Counted from the first letter of the stretch, positions 17,371 through 26,042 are shown. The stretch is 42,979 bases of DNA from Bacillota bacterium (GCA_023391425.1 JAEWAX010000107.1:1-42979); one strand, 5' to 3'. Notes: generated by a model not told the origin, from the sequence alone. Numbers and translations are program-made.

Positions 17371-17455
17371 ACAGATTCCTCCTTTCACACATGGCTCGTT
17401 TTTTAAGCAAGCCATGTGCATGCAATTTAATTTTCATCTTGGTCAACTTATTTAA

Positions 17456-17698
17456 TTAGCCCTTGAAATTGAACATCTCTGTTATTTTCTGAGTCAGGGT
17501 TGGGAGCACCGTATCCTTAAACAGCATATATAGTCCCCCAAGCAAAAGTCCTCCAATTACAACACTTATGAGTATTTTTAAAGCTGTATCCACAAATCCT
17601 TCTCCCTTATTATCTCGAAACAATCCCGTTATCTTGTTTTCAAAATCATTCATCTTACTAGCAACCTTTAAAAATGTTGTATTTACAATTCTATTCAT
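17456..17698 (-). CDS. DUF6133-like Flp-type pilin
   Basis: The 80-residue protein has a leader that ends in D-N-K-G-E-G-F-V-D (about residues 29-37), then a glycine-rich hydrophobic helix (about 39-60), and a short C-terminus. This resembles small Flp-like prepilins, cleaved after G by an A24 peptidase. I associate the sequence with DUF6133. It is a good candidate for the major pilus subunit, located between the VirB2-like and TrbL-like genes. Confidence 0.65.
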   Translation of the reverse strand: MNRIVNTTFLKVASKMNDFENKITGLFRDNKGEGFVDTALKILISVVIGGLLLGGLYMLFKDTVLPTLTQKITEMFNFKG

Positions 17699-17802
17699 AT
17701 AATTAATTCCTCCAATTTTTGATATAATGTTTCAAATAACTTTTAGAGCTAACACTTTAACTTTATTGCTTACATATTTACAATCAAATCACATCAACCT
17801 AG

Positions 17803-18144
17803 TTACTGATAATATCCAATAATCAAGCTCAATATAGCAGACCCCAGTACTGCTCCTACGCATGATACTATTGACACAACTATTCTGTTGTTCCACTTTT
17901 TTTGATCAAGTTCATCAGCTGCTGAACGTCTAATAAAGAAATAAATTATTAGCAATCCTGCTGCAACTGGAGCTAATACCATAAGCCAAGTGGTTAAGTC
18001 TTGGATTAGTCTTTCTGTTCCCTTTGCTATTTTGCTATCTGCAACATTGGTTGCAGCATATACTGGAATATTGTTAAATGTAGCAATAAGCATCAACAAA
18101 AATACTCTTAACCTTCTTCTTGAAACATTCAATAATCTCTTCAT
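17803..18144 (-). CDS. VirB2-like small T4SS membrane protein
   Basis: The 113-residue protein has a basic N-terminus (K-R-L-L-N-V-S-R-R-R-L-R), a signal-type hydrophobic stretch ending near V-Y-A-A, then two membrane helices (about residues 50-70 and 88-110) separated by the basic loop R-R-S-A-A-D-E-L-D-Q-K-K-W. The layout matches VirB2/TrbC-like pilin or channel subunits. It is directly downstream of the VirD4 gene. The exact family is not certain. Confidence 0.6.
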   Translation of the reverse strand: MKRLLNVSRRRLRVFLLMLIATFNNIPVYAATNVADSKIAKGTERLIQDLTTWLMVLAPVAAGLLIIYFFIRRSAADELDQKKWNNRIVVSIVSCVGAVLGSAILSLIIGYYQ

Positions 18145-18199
18145 TCAATTTTCCTTTCTAGCCTGTTTTTTCATAATATTTGTCAAGGTAATCCCCCTG

Positions 18200-20308
18200 C
18201 TAAGTATTTTTCTTCTCCACCTCTCCAATTTCATAAATATATGGCATATTATTTTGAGCTTGTACGGAACTATTTCCTGTAGGCTGAACCTTTTTATTTG
18301 TCCCAGTTATTTGTTTGGGTTGCTGCTCACATGCAGCTACGAATATTTTCCATACATTCCATAGTTCCATTTTTGTTGCTTTAATTTCTCGTATAGGCCT
18401 AGCTTTTTCCCTTTGCTCTCGTACTTTTCGGTTGTGCTCAACATCTCCAAGTCCAAGCATTTTATTAAACATCCATTTTGATAAATCTGGACAATACATT
18501 ATTGCAGGATTGCTTCTTGAAGTTATTAAGCTGTACGGTCTTGAAATCATTCTCACTTCATCCATCATTAACAATTGCCTGCCTGTTAGATTAATACTAT
18601 GTGAGCTTGATGGATTTGAATATTTGCCATGGGAAGAGCTTAATGAATATGTACTTACAGTATAATTGCCCAGCCTTTTGCTAATTTCCTCAAGCGTTTC
18701 ATTGTCTTCAGCCTGAAGGTAAATCCACACATGGCAATTACCCTTTATCACCTTTGCAACATCTTCCCCATACTTATCCTTTAACTGGGCAAACGACTGC
18801 AGAAATAGATTGAACCTGATACCTCTGCCACCCCCAACAGTAAGCTTATTTGCAAAGCCCGTAATTGTGGCGTAATTTCCGAATTCATCTAGTAGGAAGT
18901 TAACCCTATTTTCAAGTCTTCCACCCCTTTCGTCAGCAGTATATACTAATTGCTCGTAATGCTGTGATACCAACAAGCTTGCAATTGTGTAATAGGTTGT
19001 CTTCTCATCAGGTAAAATTATGAAGAGTGCCATCTTTCTCTTTCCAAGATTCTTTGGGCAGTAGTCGCTAGTACAGGTCATTGAGTTAATAAGTGGGCTT
19101 GTAAAAAGGCGAAGTGTGGTAAGTGCAGCTGTATAAAAACTTCCTCTGGTTTTAGATGGAGCAACCTCTGAAATAGCCAGAAGTGCCTTTGCTGGGTGGT
19201 CATCAGCCAGCTTTTTGACATATTCAATAATTGGCATGGTGTTATTAATTATTTTACACATTTCTGCAATAAAGAAATAAACATTGGTCATGTTCTGATA
19301 CTTTTTATATGGCGGCTTTCTATTGTCATAAACAACACTCATTATTGCGCTTGCAATTATTGATGCCTCACCATCAGTCCATATCCTCTCACCCTTTGGC
19401 TCACCCACAAGTGCAGAAGTCAAATCCCATGTAGCATCAATTGCCTTTGCCATGTCATCCTGATCAACCGCATCGATAATAGGCTGTAGAAAGTTATATC
19501 TATGACTTTTCAAAGGATTTTTGAAATCAATAGCTAGCACTTCATAGCCAAGACGATTAAGAAATGGAAAAGTATACTGATAAAGCTCGCCTTTTGGATC
19601 GCTTATTACCATGCTTTCTCCTGCAAGACCAAGAGTGCAAATTGATTGCAGTACTACGGTTCTTGATTTTCCTGACCTCGTGGCTCCGATACATAGCATA
19701 TGTACATCATCACCGATGAAATAAATCTTATCTTTATCAAGCGTCTTATTTAATCCAAGTACCACACCACCCTTTGCCAAATAATTTTGTTGCTGACAAT
19801 TGATTTCAGCTGTTTCACAAGTTGAGTCACCGCTGTTTTGCGTTAATAAATCAATGCTATCTTTAAATAATGAATTATCGCTGCCTTCGCCATTCCTCAA
19901 CAGCCCACTAATAATCTCATCATTGGGGTTAATAATACAGCTTTCAAATGCTGTTTCTTTATCTTTTTCGCTGAGCCACTCTGCCGAACCAAATTGCTTT
20001 TGTCCAGCTGCTACAGGTGTATTTATTTGTGGAGTAATTTTCATTAGGCTACTCTGATATGGCCTGCTATTTGACAAATAAAATGCAACACCCATGAGAA
20101 TTGAAAATCCACACATACATAAAAAAAGCATCTGGTGGTTTTTACTACCCCAAATACTTTTTAAACATTCTGACATTGGTATCAATGAAACAGTGGTAAT
20201 GCTGCCTGATAATTTGAAATGAAGAATTGTTGAAAAATATATACTTACCACTATGCCAATAAATGATATTAGAGTTGTTCCAATTACTCTTAGGTTTTTA
20301 ACCTTCAA
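18200..20308 (-). CDS. VirD4/TraG-type coupling ATPase, TTG start
   Basis: About 702 residues. Two N-terminal helices (about 9-30 and 59-78) are followed by the Walker A motif G-A-T-R-S-G-K-S (208-215), I-S-D-P-K-G-E-L-Y, and a later N-F-L-L-D-E-F-G-N-Y Walker B region. This is the type IV coupling protein that brings the relaxase-bound DNA to the secretion channel. I use TTG at 20308, which has GGAGG 7 bases upstream; the frame extends to an ATG at 20338, but that has no ribosome binding site. The C-terminal 60 residues are polar and probably bind substrate. Confidence 0.9.
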   Translation of the reverse strand: MKVKNLRVIGTTLISFIGIVVSIYFSTILHFKLSGSITTVSLIPMSECLKSIWGSKNHQMLFLCMCGFSILMGVAFYLSNSRPYQSSLMKITPQINTPVAAGQKQFGSAEWLSEKDKETAFESCIINPNDEIISGLLRNGEGSDNSLFKDSIDLLTQNSGDSTCETAEINCQQQNYLAKGGVVLGLNKTLDKDKIYFIGDDVHMLCIGATRSGKSRTVVLQSICTLGLAGESMVISDPKGELYQYTFPFLNRLGYEVLAIDFKNPLKSHRYNFLQPIIDAVDQDDMAKAIDATWDLTSALVGEPKGERIWTDGEASIIASAIMSVVYDNRKPPYKKYQNMTNVYFFIAEMCKIINNTMPIIEYVKKLADDHPAKALLAISEVAPSKTRGSFYTAALTTLRLFTSPLINSMTCTSDYCPKNLGKRKMALFIILPDEKTTYYTIASLLVSQHYEQLVYTADERGGRLENRVNFLLDEFGNYATITGFANKLTVGGGRGIRFNLFLQSFAQLKDKYGEDVAKVIKGNCHVWIYLQAEDNETLEEISKRLGNYTVSTYSLSSSHGKYSNPSSSHSINLTGRQLLMMDEVRMISRPYSLITSRSNPAIMYCPDLSKWMFNKMLGLGDVEHNRKVREQREKARPIREIKATKMELWNVWKIFVAACEQQPKQITGTNKKVQPTGNSSVQAQNNMPYIYEIGEVEKKNT

Positions 20309-20337
20309 GGATTCACCTCCCATAGAGTTTAAAGACA

Positions 20338-20583
20338 TTACACAGTAGAAATATTCTTAATGCAGTTTTTCAGCACCTCCACACACTTTCCTAGTTTCTC
20401 TACTGTTTTTTGCTCAGCTTCATGATGCATCTCCAATTCTCCATTTATTATGGGGCAACTTGATAACTGGCAATAAATCTTTGTTTTGCTTTCTCCACTA
20501 TCGGGATTACTATTGACCACCGTAAGAAGATAATTACAATGAAAGCATTTAATTGGTTTATATAAGTATGTAATTCCAGCCAT
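20338..20583 (-). CDS. small cysteine-containing protein, possible zinc ribbon
   Basis: About 81 residues. C-F-H-C near residues 13-16 and two later cysteines (Y-C and S-C-P) make a four-cysteine set that could bind zinc. The C-terminal half is helical. The ATG at 20583 has AAAGGAG at a good distance, so it is preferred over the 20640 start. It is between the relaxase and VirD4 genes and may be a DNA-processing accessory. Confidence 0.55.
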   Translation of the reverse strand: MAGITYLYKPIKCFHCNYLLTVVNSNPDSGESKTKIYCQLSSCPIINGELEMHHEAEQKTVEKLGKCVEVLKNCIKNISTV

Positions 20584-20645
20584 ATACTTGGCTCCTTTGT
20601 TGTATTTTTGTAATTTAGCCCAAACGTTAATTATTTGCAAATTTC

Positions 20646-21590
20646 TTAATGCTCCTCTTCATAAGCCTTGTCCCAATCCAAGCCCCTGCTCTGCATTTCA
20701 ATAGCTTTTTCCTTTAATGCCTGGCCCTCAAGTACAGATAAAGGGTATTTGCTGCTGCTATTACTGCTATTGCTTTGTTGGCACAAAAAAGAGAGTGACT
20801 CCAGCAGCAGATTCATTCTGCCTTGAAGAACTCTCTCATGGGAATATCGCTTATTCAATTCAAATGTCTTCTCCATGTTCTCTTTCGTGAATTTTTCTCC
20901 CAACTTTTTATTACGGCATTTCTTACCGTCAGGAGAAGTAAATGTAATATACTTCCGTTCTTCAGTCCATAGCACCCTGTATCCAAGCAGTTCCATGTTT
21001 TTTGTAAAATCATCTTTACTAGAGGAGTTTTTGAGGCAATGACTGGCAGCAAGATAAAGTTCATGCTTCCAGCTCTGGCCCTGCTGCTCCGCACGGAATT
21101 CTCCACCCTTTTTATAGGCATCCTTTTGTTTATTAGTAATTATAAGGCCGTATTCTCTACAAAGCTGATCAGAATAATCCTTCAAGTCTTGCAAATCCTT
21201 AGCACTCTTTTTCCACTTCAGACCAGTTTCGTAGTTTACTGTATTAACAATAAAGTGTGTATGAATATGTTCTGTATCTGTATGTGTAGCCATTTCTACT
21301 TGAAATCCTTTGAGCTTCTCAGAAAGCTTTACTGCAATCTCATGGGCTATTTCAGGTGTTACTTTATCATACGGTGCAAAGGATTGAACAAAATGTATAA
21401 ACTGCCTGCCAGTATCCTTACCATAAGCCCGTTTAACTGCAATCATTTCATGAAATGCGCTATCTTTTTCACAACCTATTGCAGTAATAAGATGTTCGTC
21501 CGTCTTTTTAGGGTTTGTAATGTACTTCAATGCTTTATTCAGACTGTTTAATGATCTGTTCGGCCTGTTAATGAAGTCAATAACTGCCAG
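20646..21590 (-). CDS. MOBP-type relaxase with an apparent CTG start
   Basis: About 314 residues if read from CTG at 21590. The N-terminus then reads M-A-V-I-D-F-I-N-R-P ... N-K-A-L-K-Y-I-T-N-P-K-K-T-D, where Y23 fits the catalytic tyrosine. The metal-binding motif H103-T-D-T-E-H108-I-H110-T-H112 is intact. The relaxase nicks one strand at oriT and leads it into the recipient. A TTG at 21530 is the first usual start, but it would leave the tyrosine at residue 3 and remove the first strand of the fold. An in-frame stop lies near 21620. A weak AAGGTGG lies 10 bases before the CTG. The gene overlaps mobC by 43 bases. Compared with many MOBP proteins the C-terminus is short. Confidence 0.8.
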   Translation of the reverse strand: MAVIDFINRPNRSLNSLNKALKYITNPKKTDEHLITAIGCEKDSAFHEMIAVKRAYGKDTGRQFIHFVQSFAPYDKVTPEIAHEIAVKLSEKLKGFQVEMATHTDTEHIHTHFIVNTVNYETGLKWKKSAKDLQDLKDYSDQLCREYGLIITNKQKDAYKKGGEFRAEQQGQSWKHELYLAASHCLKNSSSKDDFTKNMELLGYRVLWTEERKYITFTSPDGKKCRNKKLGEKFTKENMEKTFELNKRYSHERVLQGRMNLLLESLSFLCQQSNSSNSSSKYPLSVLEGQALKEKAIEMQSRGLDWDKAYEEEH

Positions 21591-21859
21591 ATGTTGTTCA
21601 CCACCTTCTTGGTATTTTCAATGTCAATATTCTGTATACGCTGCTGACGTAGCAATACAACAGCCTGGTTCAAATTACCTCCCACCTTGCCCAATTGCTT
21701 TGCGAATTCCTTAAGACCATCAACAAACATAATTTCCTTATCTAATGCGGATAGAAGTACAAATCTACTCACGTTTACATGAGCTGATTTTGCCTTGCTC
21801 TTTATGATTTCATATTCTTCATCAGTAACCCTAAATGAAATATGCTTTTCTTTGACTAT
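21548..21859 (-). CDS. mobC: MobC-like relaxosome protein with an apparent ATA start
   Basis: About 103 residues: I-S-F-R-V-T-D-E-E-Y-E-I-I at the start resembles a ribbon-helix-helix DNA-binding segment, followed by G-L-K-E-F-A-K-Q-L-G-K-V-G-G-N-L-N-Q, the signature of MobC proteins. It would bind oriT and help the relaxase. A GGAGG (21868-21872) lies 8 bases before ATA at 21859-21857. GTG codons at 21868 and 21865 overlap or lie two bases from that sequence, which is too close. I therefore prefer ATA. It is directly upstream of the relaxase gene, with which it overlaps. Confidence 0.8.
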   Translation of the reverse strand: MVKEKHISFRVTDEEYEIIKSKAKSAHVNVSRFVLLSALDKEIMFVDGLKEFAKQLGKVGGNLNQAVVLLRQQRIQNIDIENTKKVVNNIWQLLTSLTGRTDH

Positions 21860-21894
21860 CTGCACCACCTCCTGTGGAAACTAATACTGAGGGT

Positions 21895-21938
21895 ATGGGA
21901 GCTGGCTCCCATGAATTGTCACTTCGTATCACGAAGTG
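21895..21938. other. candidate origin of transfer (oriT)
   Basis: Two perfect hairpins lie between the primase-like gene and mobC. The first is ATGGGAGC-TG-GCTCCCAT (21895-21912), the second CACTTCGT-atc-ACGAAGTG (21920-21938). Neither has the T run expected of a terminator. Adjacent inverted repeats just upstream of mobC and the relaxase gene are typical of oriT in related elements. The nick site is not assigned. Confidence 0.6.
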
Positions 21939-22018
21939 GAAGCTTGCCATCATTTCGTCATGCCATTTTGCATGGGCTCCTTATATGTCCCTGGGTTGGG
22001 TTACTGATAAATAAAGTC

Positions 22019-23017
22019 TTACAAAGAGCATTCATACTCGTCTTCCTCCTCTCTTGAAACACATCTATTTTGTGCAGTTTGTAATGTTATCAGATCCTCA
22101 TTGAAGTCTTTTGCCACTGGATAGTTCTCTGTTATATCGTACTCGCCCTTATACTTTTGAATAATCTGCTGACAAGCAAAATGCCCTGCCTCATCGTTAT
22201 CGAGACAGAGCATTATGCTCTTAATTTGATTATTCTGTTTTAAATAGTTCTCCAAGGCTTTATCACTTACACCTCCAAGTGAAATACAATGATGAGTAAA
22301 ATCTTCATTAAAATATTTTTGCGTAATAGTTAAATAGCTCATCAGGTCAATTGGTGATTCAAATACACAAACTGTATCATCCTTGCATTTGTAATTGAAA
22401 GGATATGCTTTATCTGAATTTGCTACGTCAAACTTATATATCTTCCCATATGTATTGGTGCTCCTGGCACTTGCATATCTAGCCTGCCCAGTATTATCAA
22501 ATCCCACAAATACACAACTTCGCTGTTTGTTCTCATACAACTTTCCTTGTTTAATAAACTGATAGACAATGTCCTTATCAATGCAACGGCTATTAATCAA
22601 ATAAGCAAGCATGTGATTATAGGTATTGTTTTTTTCAGGCAAAATAAATTCACTTTTATGTATTGTTTGGGATTGTGATACAGCAGGTGTTATTATTGCA
22701 TCAATTTTCTTTAGCTTGCTGTCAACAATATTGTCACGGTCACCAATTAGCTGCTTTATAGCCTCAACCCAACTTAGTTTCTCCATTTCCATAACAAACT
22801 GAATTACTCCGCCTCCTTTGTTCTGAGAAAACCAGTTCCACTTTTGCCCATCGGCATTAATGTAAAGGCCTCCGTGTCCTGGGATTTTGTATGCTGAACT
22901 TGATACTTTATCAACTGGATAGCCACGGCTTCTCGCGTAGTCTAGGATGTTGATGCTGTTGGCCTGCTGGAGCTGCTGATCTGTAAATCTGCGTTCTTGG
23001 TAGATTTGTTTTGGCAT
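22019..23017 (-). CDS. DUF3991/Toprim primase-like protein
   Basis: About 332 residues. The N-terminal part (residues about 15-95) resembles the DUF3991/CHC2-like region, with Y-K-I-P-G-H-G-G-L-Y-I and W-N-W-F-S-Q-N-K-G-G-G-V-I-Q-F-V. The Toprim domain holds V-F-E-S-P-I-D-L-M-S and, later, M-L-C-L-D-N-D-E-A-G-H. Such proteins probably prime the complementary strand after transfer. I choose ATG at 23017, with AAAGGAGA upstream; the longer frame to 23218 runs through the terminator-like hairpin at 23055-23079. Confidence 0.8.
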   Translation of the reverse strand: MPKQIYQERRFTDQQLQQANSINILDYARSRGYPVDKVSSSAYKIPGHGGLYINADGQKWNWFSQNKGGGVIQFVMEMEKLSWVEAIKQLIGDRDNIVDSKLKKIDAIITPAVSQSQTIHKSEFILPEKNNTYNHMLAYLINSRCIDKDIVYQFIKQGKLYENKQRSCVFVGFDNTGQARYASARSTNTYGKIYKFDVANSDKAYPFNYKCKDDTVCVFESPIDLMSYLTITQKYFNEDFTHHCISLGGVSDKALENYLKQNNQIKSIMLCLDNDEAGHFACQQIIQKYKGEYDITENYPVAKDFNEDLITLQTAQNRCVSREEEDEYECSL

Positions 23018-23044
23018 ATTTGGTTCTCCTTTGTATATTTTCGG

Positions 23045-23079
23045 GTAAAAGAAAAGAAGCCCTCGGTGTGAAGACTTCT
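23045..23079 (-). terminator. terminator-like hairpin, minus strand
   Basis: AGAAGTC (from 23079) can pair with GGCTTCT (to 23055), seven pairs with one G-U, and is followed by TTTTCTTTT on the minus strand. It would end the transcript of the toroid-fold gene before the primase-like gene. Confidence 0.5.
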
Positions 23080-23136
23080 CATTGATAATAATTCGGTAAT
23101 CATAAAGATGTGAATTAATACAACCACCCATCATGC

Positions 23137-24099
23137 TCATAATCCTACTTGTTGAAATATTTTCATACATAAATATGTTAGATATGGTGATGGTGCTTTC
23201 TTTTGTCCAAAATCCCAAATTTTAAACTTTTGAAATACTGCTTCTGGTATAAAAAATCCATCTTCATCCTGTTTATTTTGTATAAGTGAAACCATTTCTA
23301 AAAAACGTTTGTCATTCTTTATGCTGTCACATCTACTCAAAGCATCGACCACGCTTACAATGTCATACCACATAGCAGGAGCTTTCAACTTGCGAAAATC
23401 AGTACCCATATAAAACATATATGGATGTTTTTCCTTGCTGTTTTCCCATAATGTAAGTATTGAATTAGCCGTGTTGTTTGAAATTTTACTGTTTTGGTAT
23501 TCAGGAACACACAAAAGTAACTTTAACATTATTAGAGTAGCATATGGGCAACAGTCATCTTTTCGTCCAGGACCTCTGAATTTACCAAGTTCTCTTGAAA
23601 CTGTACAAGGAAAACCATTGTCTTTAGATAAAGATGTAAGGAAATCCACTCCTTTCTTGATATGTTTTTCATAGTCTATACCAGCTTTTAGAAGGGCAAG
23701 AAGTAATAGCGGGGCATCACATAAGCACCACCCAAAAGTATCCTCCCCACTACCACCAAAATGTTTTGGAATATTTGTAAGGGAAAGGTATATACCATTG
23801 CTATCTTTGTGCCTCATAATTTCATCAACAGCGATTTGAATTTCGGGAACAGTATCGTCTAATCCAATATCCAACAAGAACAGTAGTTTGTGTATTGGCA
23901 AGTCTGGATTTTTATGATTGCTTACCAATGTGTTATGAAAATCTTTAATTTCACATAAGCAGGATTTTATTTTGTCATGTTCTAAAACTTTGCATTTTAA
24001 TTCCACTAAATCCTCTTTCTTTTCATTCAAAAGGTTTAGTCGAATAGCATACTGCAACCATTCTTCACTCATAGAAAGTAACTTATCAATTGTTGACAT
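23137..24099 (-). CDS. prenyltransferase-like toroid protein
   Basis: The 320-residue protein is built of helix pairs with repeated motifs, for example D-A-P-L-L-L-L-A-L-L-K-A-G, H-I-K-K-G-V-D-F-L-T-S-L-S-K-D-N-G-F-P, and F-L-E-M-V-S-L-I-Q-N-K-Q-D-E-D-G-F-F. This alpha-alpha toroid plan is shared by terpene cyclases and prenyltransferase beta subunits. No catalytic D-D-x-D-D or D-x-D-D-T-A is seen, so an enzyme activity is unproved. G-R-K-D-D-C-C-P-Y may bind metal. Its place between parB and the primase suggests cargo. The ATG at 24099 has TGGAGTG upstream. Confidence 0.65.
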   Translation of the reverse strand: MSTIDKLLSMSEEWLQYAIRLNLLNEKKEDLVELKCKVLEHDKIKSCLCEIKDFHNTLVSNHKNPDLPIHKLLFLLDIGLDDTVPEIQIAVDEIMRHKDSNGIYLSLTNIPKHFGGSGEDTFGWCLCDAPLLLLALLKAGIDYEKHIKKGVDFLTSLSKDNGFPCTVSRELGKFRGPGRKDDCCPYATLIMLKLLLCVPEYQNSKISNNTANSILTLWENSKEKHPYMFYMGTDFRKLKAPAMWYDIVSVVDALSRCDSIKNDKRFLEMVSLIQNKQDEDGFFIPEAVFQKFKIWDFGQKKAPSPYLTYLCMKIFQQVGL

Positions 24100-24210
24100 A
24101 TTTTCACTCCATTTCAAGGCAGGATTACTTCGTAATATAAAACAGACACAAAACATGCCTCTTTCTATATTACCAGTTATTTACTACAATCTCAATACGC
24201 TAACTATTCA

Positions 24211-25197
24211 CTAACTGTTGTCCTGCTTCCCAAAATACATCTCTAGCGCCTTCTCAATAATCCTCTCAATTTCATCAGCCTTTTGTTCCAGATTAAAATA
24301 CTTTGATATTACTTTTGGCTTAATCTTAATTGCCGCTGGCTTGTTAGATTTCTTCTTTATATTAATTTCCCCAGACAGGATCCCATAAATCTTATCAGAA
24401 GTGAGCGTTCCAGCTCCCGAATATGATTTTAGCAAATCAGCCTTAGCCATATCTACTTTAAATTTATTTTCAGAAAGTATTCTTTCAATTTCTTGTTGCT
24501 CAATCTTTCCTATAAATGAAAGCGTCACAGCAGGTATAAAGGCAATTTCTTCTTTGTCAACTCTTATAATTAACTCTGAAATTAATTCGTTAAGACGAAG
24601 ATATCTTGCTATTGTATTCTTTGATAGATTATATTTTTCTCCAATTTTTTCATCAGATCTCAACTTCGCCCCAACTTGGTACGAAGTATCATCAAGCCTT
24701 GAAATAAAAGGATTTACCAGCAATTCTATCTCACTAATCAAGTCATTTCTCTTACCCTGTGCCTTAATTGCTTCATAATGACTCTTCAAAGCAACAGCCC
24801 TTTCAGAATAACTCAAATCAGTGAATGACCTCTGCATCAAATTAGTCTCAGTCACAATTAAGCTAGCTTCTTCCTCAATCAAACCCTCTTTAATAACTAC
24901 AGGTACCTTTGCATGTCCAGCTAATTTAGCAGCATTAACCCTGTTATGACCAGAGAGAATTTCGTATCTGTCACCTTCCTTTGGTCTAACTACAATAGGT
25001 AAGATGACTCCCATTTCTTTTATACTGGTCACCATATCCGTCAGTCGCTGACCATCATATAACTTGAATGGATGCCCAACAAAAGCATCCAGCTTATCAA
25101 TCTCTATTTCAGTAATTCCACCATAAATCTTTTTCACTGGTTCAATATCTTCTCCAAAAATATCTGCAAAACTTCTAACCTTCCCCCTATTTTCCAT
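24211..25197 (-). CDS. parB: ParB family partition protein
   Basis: The 328-residue protein has the N-terminal ParB domain (about residues 28-120), including L-S-G-H-N-R-V-N-A-A-K, then M-Q-R-S-F, and a helix-turn-helix region with L-S-K-N-T-I-A-R-Y-L-R-L. The C-terminal region is lysine-rich. With ParA it would stabilise the excised circular form. It overlaps the end of parA by 11 bases, with a GGAAGGGAG upstream, so the pair is translated together. Confidence 0.9.
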   Translation of the reverse strand: MENRGKVRSFADIFGEDIEPVKKIYGGITEIEIDKLDAFVGHPFKLYDGQRLTDMVTSIKEMGVILPIVVRPKEGDRYEILSGHNRVNAAKLAGHAKVPVVIKEGLIEEEASLIVTETNLMQRSFTDLSYSERAVALKSHYEAIKAQGKRNDLISEIELLVNPFISRLDDTSYQVGAKLRSDEKIGEKYNLSKNTIARYLRLNELISELIIRVDKEEIAFIPAVTLSFIGKIEQQEIERILSENKFKVDMAKADLLKSYSGAGTLTSDKIYGILSGEINIKKKSNKPAAIKIKPKVISKYFNLEQKADEIERIIEKALEMYFGKQDNS

Positions 25198-25972
25198 AGC
25201 CTATGTACTCCCTTCCAAATTCCTTATAAGCCAGTGCAACCTTGCTCTTTGGTTCATATTCTATAACACTCTTATATCTAAAGTTTGACTCCCCTACCTT
25301 TATTGAAACTGGAATTCTTGTATCAAATATTTTCAGATGTCCTTTATAGGCCTCCTCCATGAGATTGACAATCTCCTTGGTAAGTCTTGTCCTATCATTA
25401 AACATAGTAAGTAGTATTCCATCAATTACTATATGAGGATTAATACGTTTTTTTACTCTAGCTATGGTATGAAGTAGAAGTTCCAGTCCCTTTGCTGATA
25501 AATACTGCGCAGTGGCAGGAATTAGTACTGAATTACATGCAGCAAGTGCATTTATTGTTAGCATTCCTAATGCTGGCATGCAGTCAATCAGAATGTAGTC
25601 GTAATCATCTTTATACTGTTCAAGGAGCATCTTTAAAATATGCTCTCTGCTCATCACATTAACCAAGCTTAGTTCTAAAGCAGATAATTCAATACTACAT
25701 GGAATTAGGTCAACATTCCCGAAATGCAATAGATATGTATCCTTTGCAGGTAAATCCTTTTCTTCAATTATACATGTCATAAGATTATAAATTGTTGTGT
25801 TCAGCTCATCAGGTTTGTCCACTCCAAAGCTAATGGTCAAACTGGATTGCGGATCTAGGTCAATAACAAGAACACGTTTACCTTCCTCTGCAAGTGCATA
25901 TCCTAGATTTAATGTTGTAGTCGACTTCCCGACTCCACCTTTTTGATTAGTTATTGCTACGATTTTTCCCAT
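25187..25972 (-). CDS. parA: ParA family partition ATPase
   Basis: The 261-residue protein has the deviant Walker A K-G-G-V-G-K-S-T (residues 10-17), the V-I-D-L-D-P-Q-S-S-L motif, and Y-I-L-I-D-C-M-P-A-L as Walker B. This is a type Ia-like ParA without an N-terminal DNA-binding domain. It is the first gene of a minus-strand transcript starting from a good promoter at 26014-26042. Confidence 0.95.
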   Translation of the reverse strand: MGKIVAITNQKGGVGKSTTTLNLGYALAEEGKRVLVIDLDPQSSLTISFGVDKPDELNTTIYNLMTCIIEEKDLPAKDTYLLHFGNVDLIPCSIELSALELSLVNVMSREHILKMLLEQYKDDYDYILIDCMPALGMLTINALAACNSVLIPATAQYLSAKGLELLLHTIARVKKRINPHIVIDGILLTMFNDRTRLTKEIVNLMEEAYKGHLKIFDTRIPVSIKVGESNFRYKSVIEYEPKSKVALAYKEFGREYIGYGK

Positions 25973-26013
25973 TTATTAGCCTCCAATAATTATGTATGTA
26001 ATTTATTTATTTC

Positions 26014-26042
26014 ATTATACACTTTACAGTTTCATTTGACAA
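26014..26042 (-). promoter_or_regulatory. sigma-A type promoter of parA
   Basis: On the minus strand TTGTCA (26042-26037) and TATAAT (26019-26014) are separated by 17 bases. The -10 box lies about 40 bases before the parA start. Its -35 overlaps the -35 of the plus-strand promoter below. Confidence 0.75.

Noticed and set aside
20855..21121. Minus-strand frame of 88 codons inside the relaxase
   Set aside because: It is a shadow frame within the relaxase and has no ribosome binding site or family pattern.
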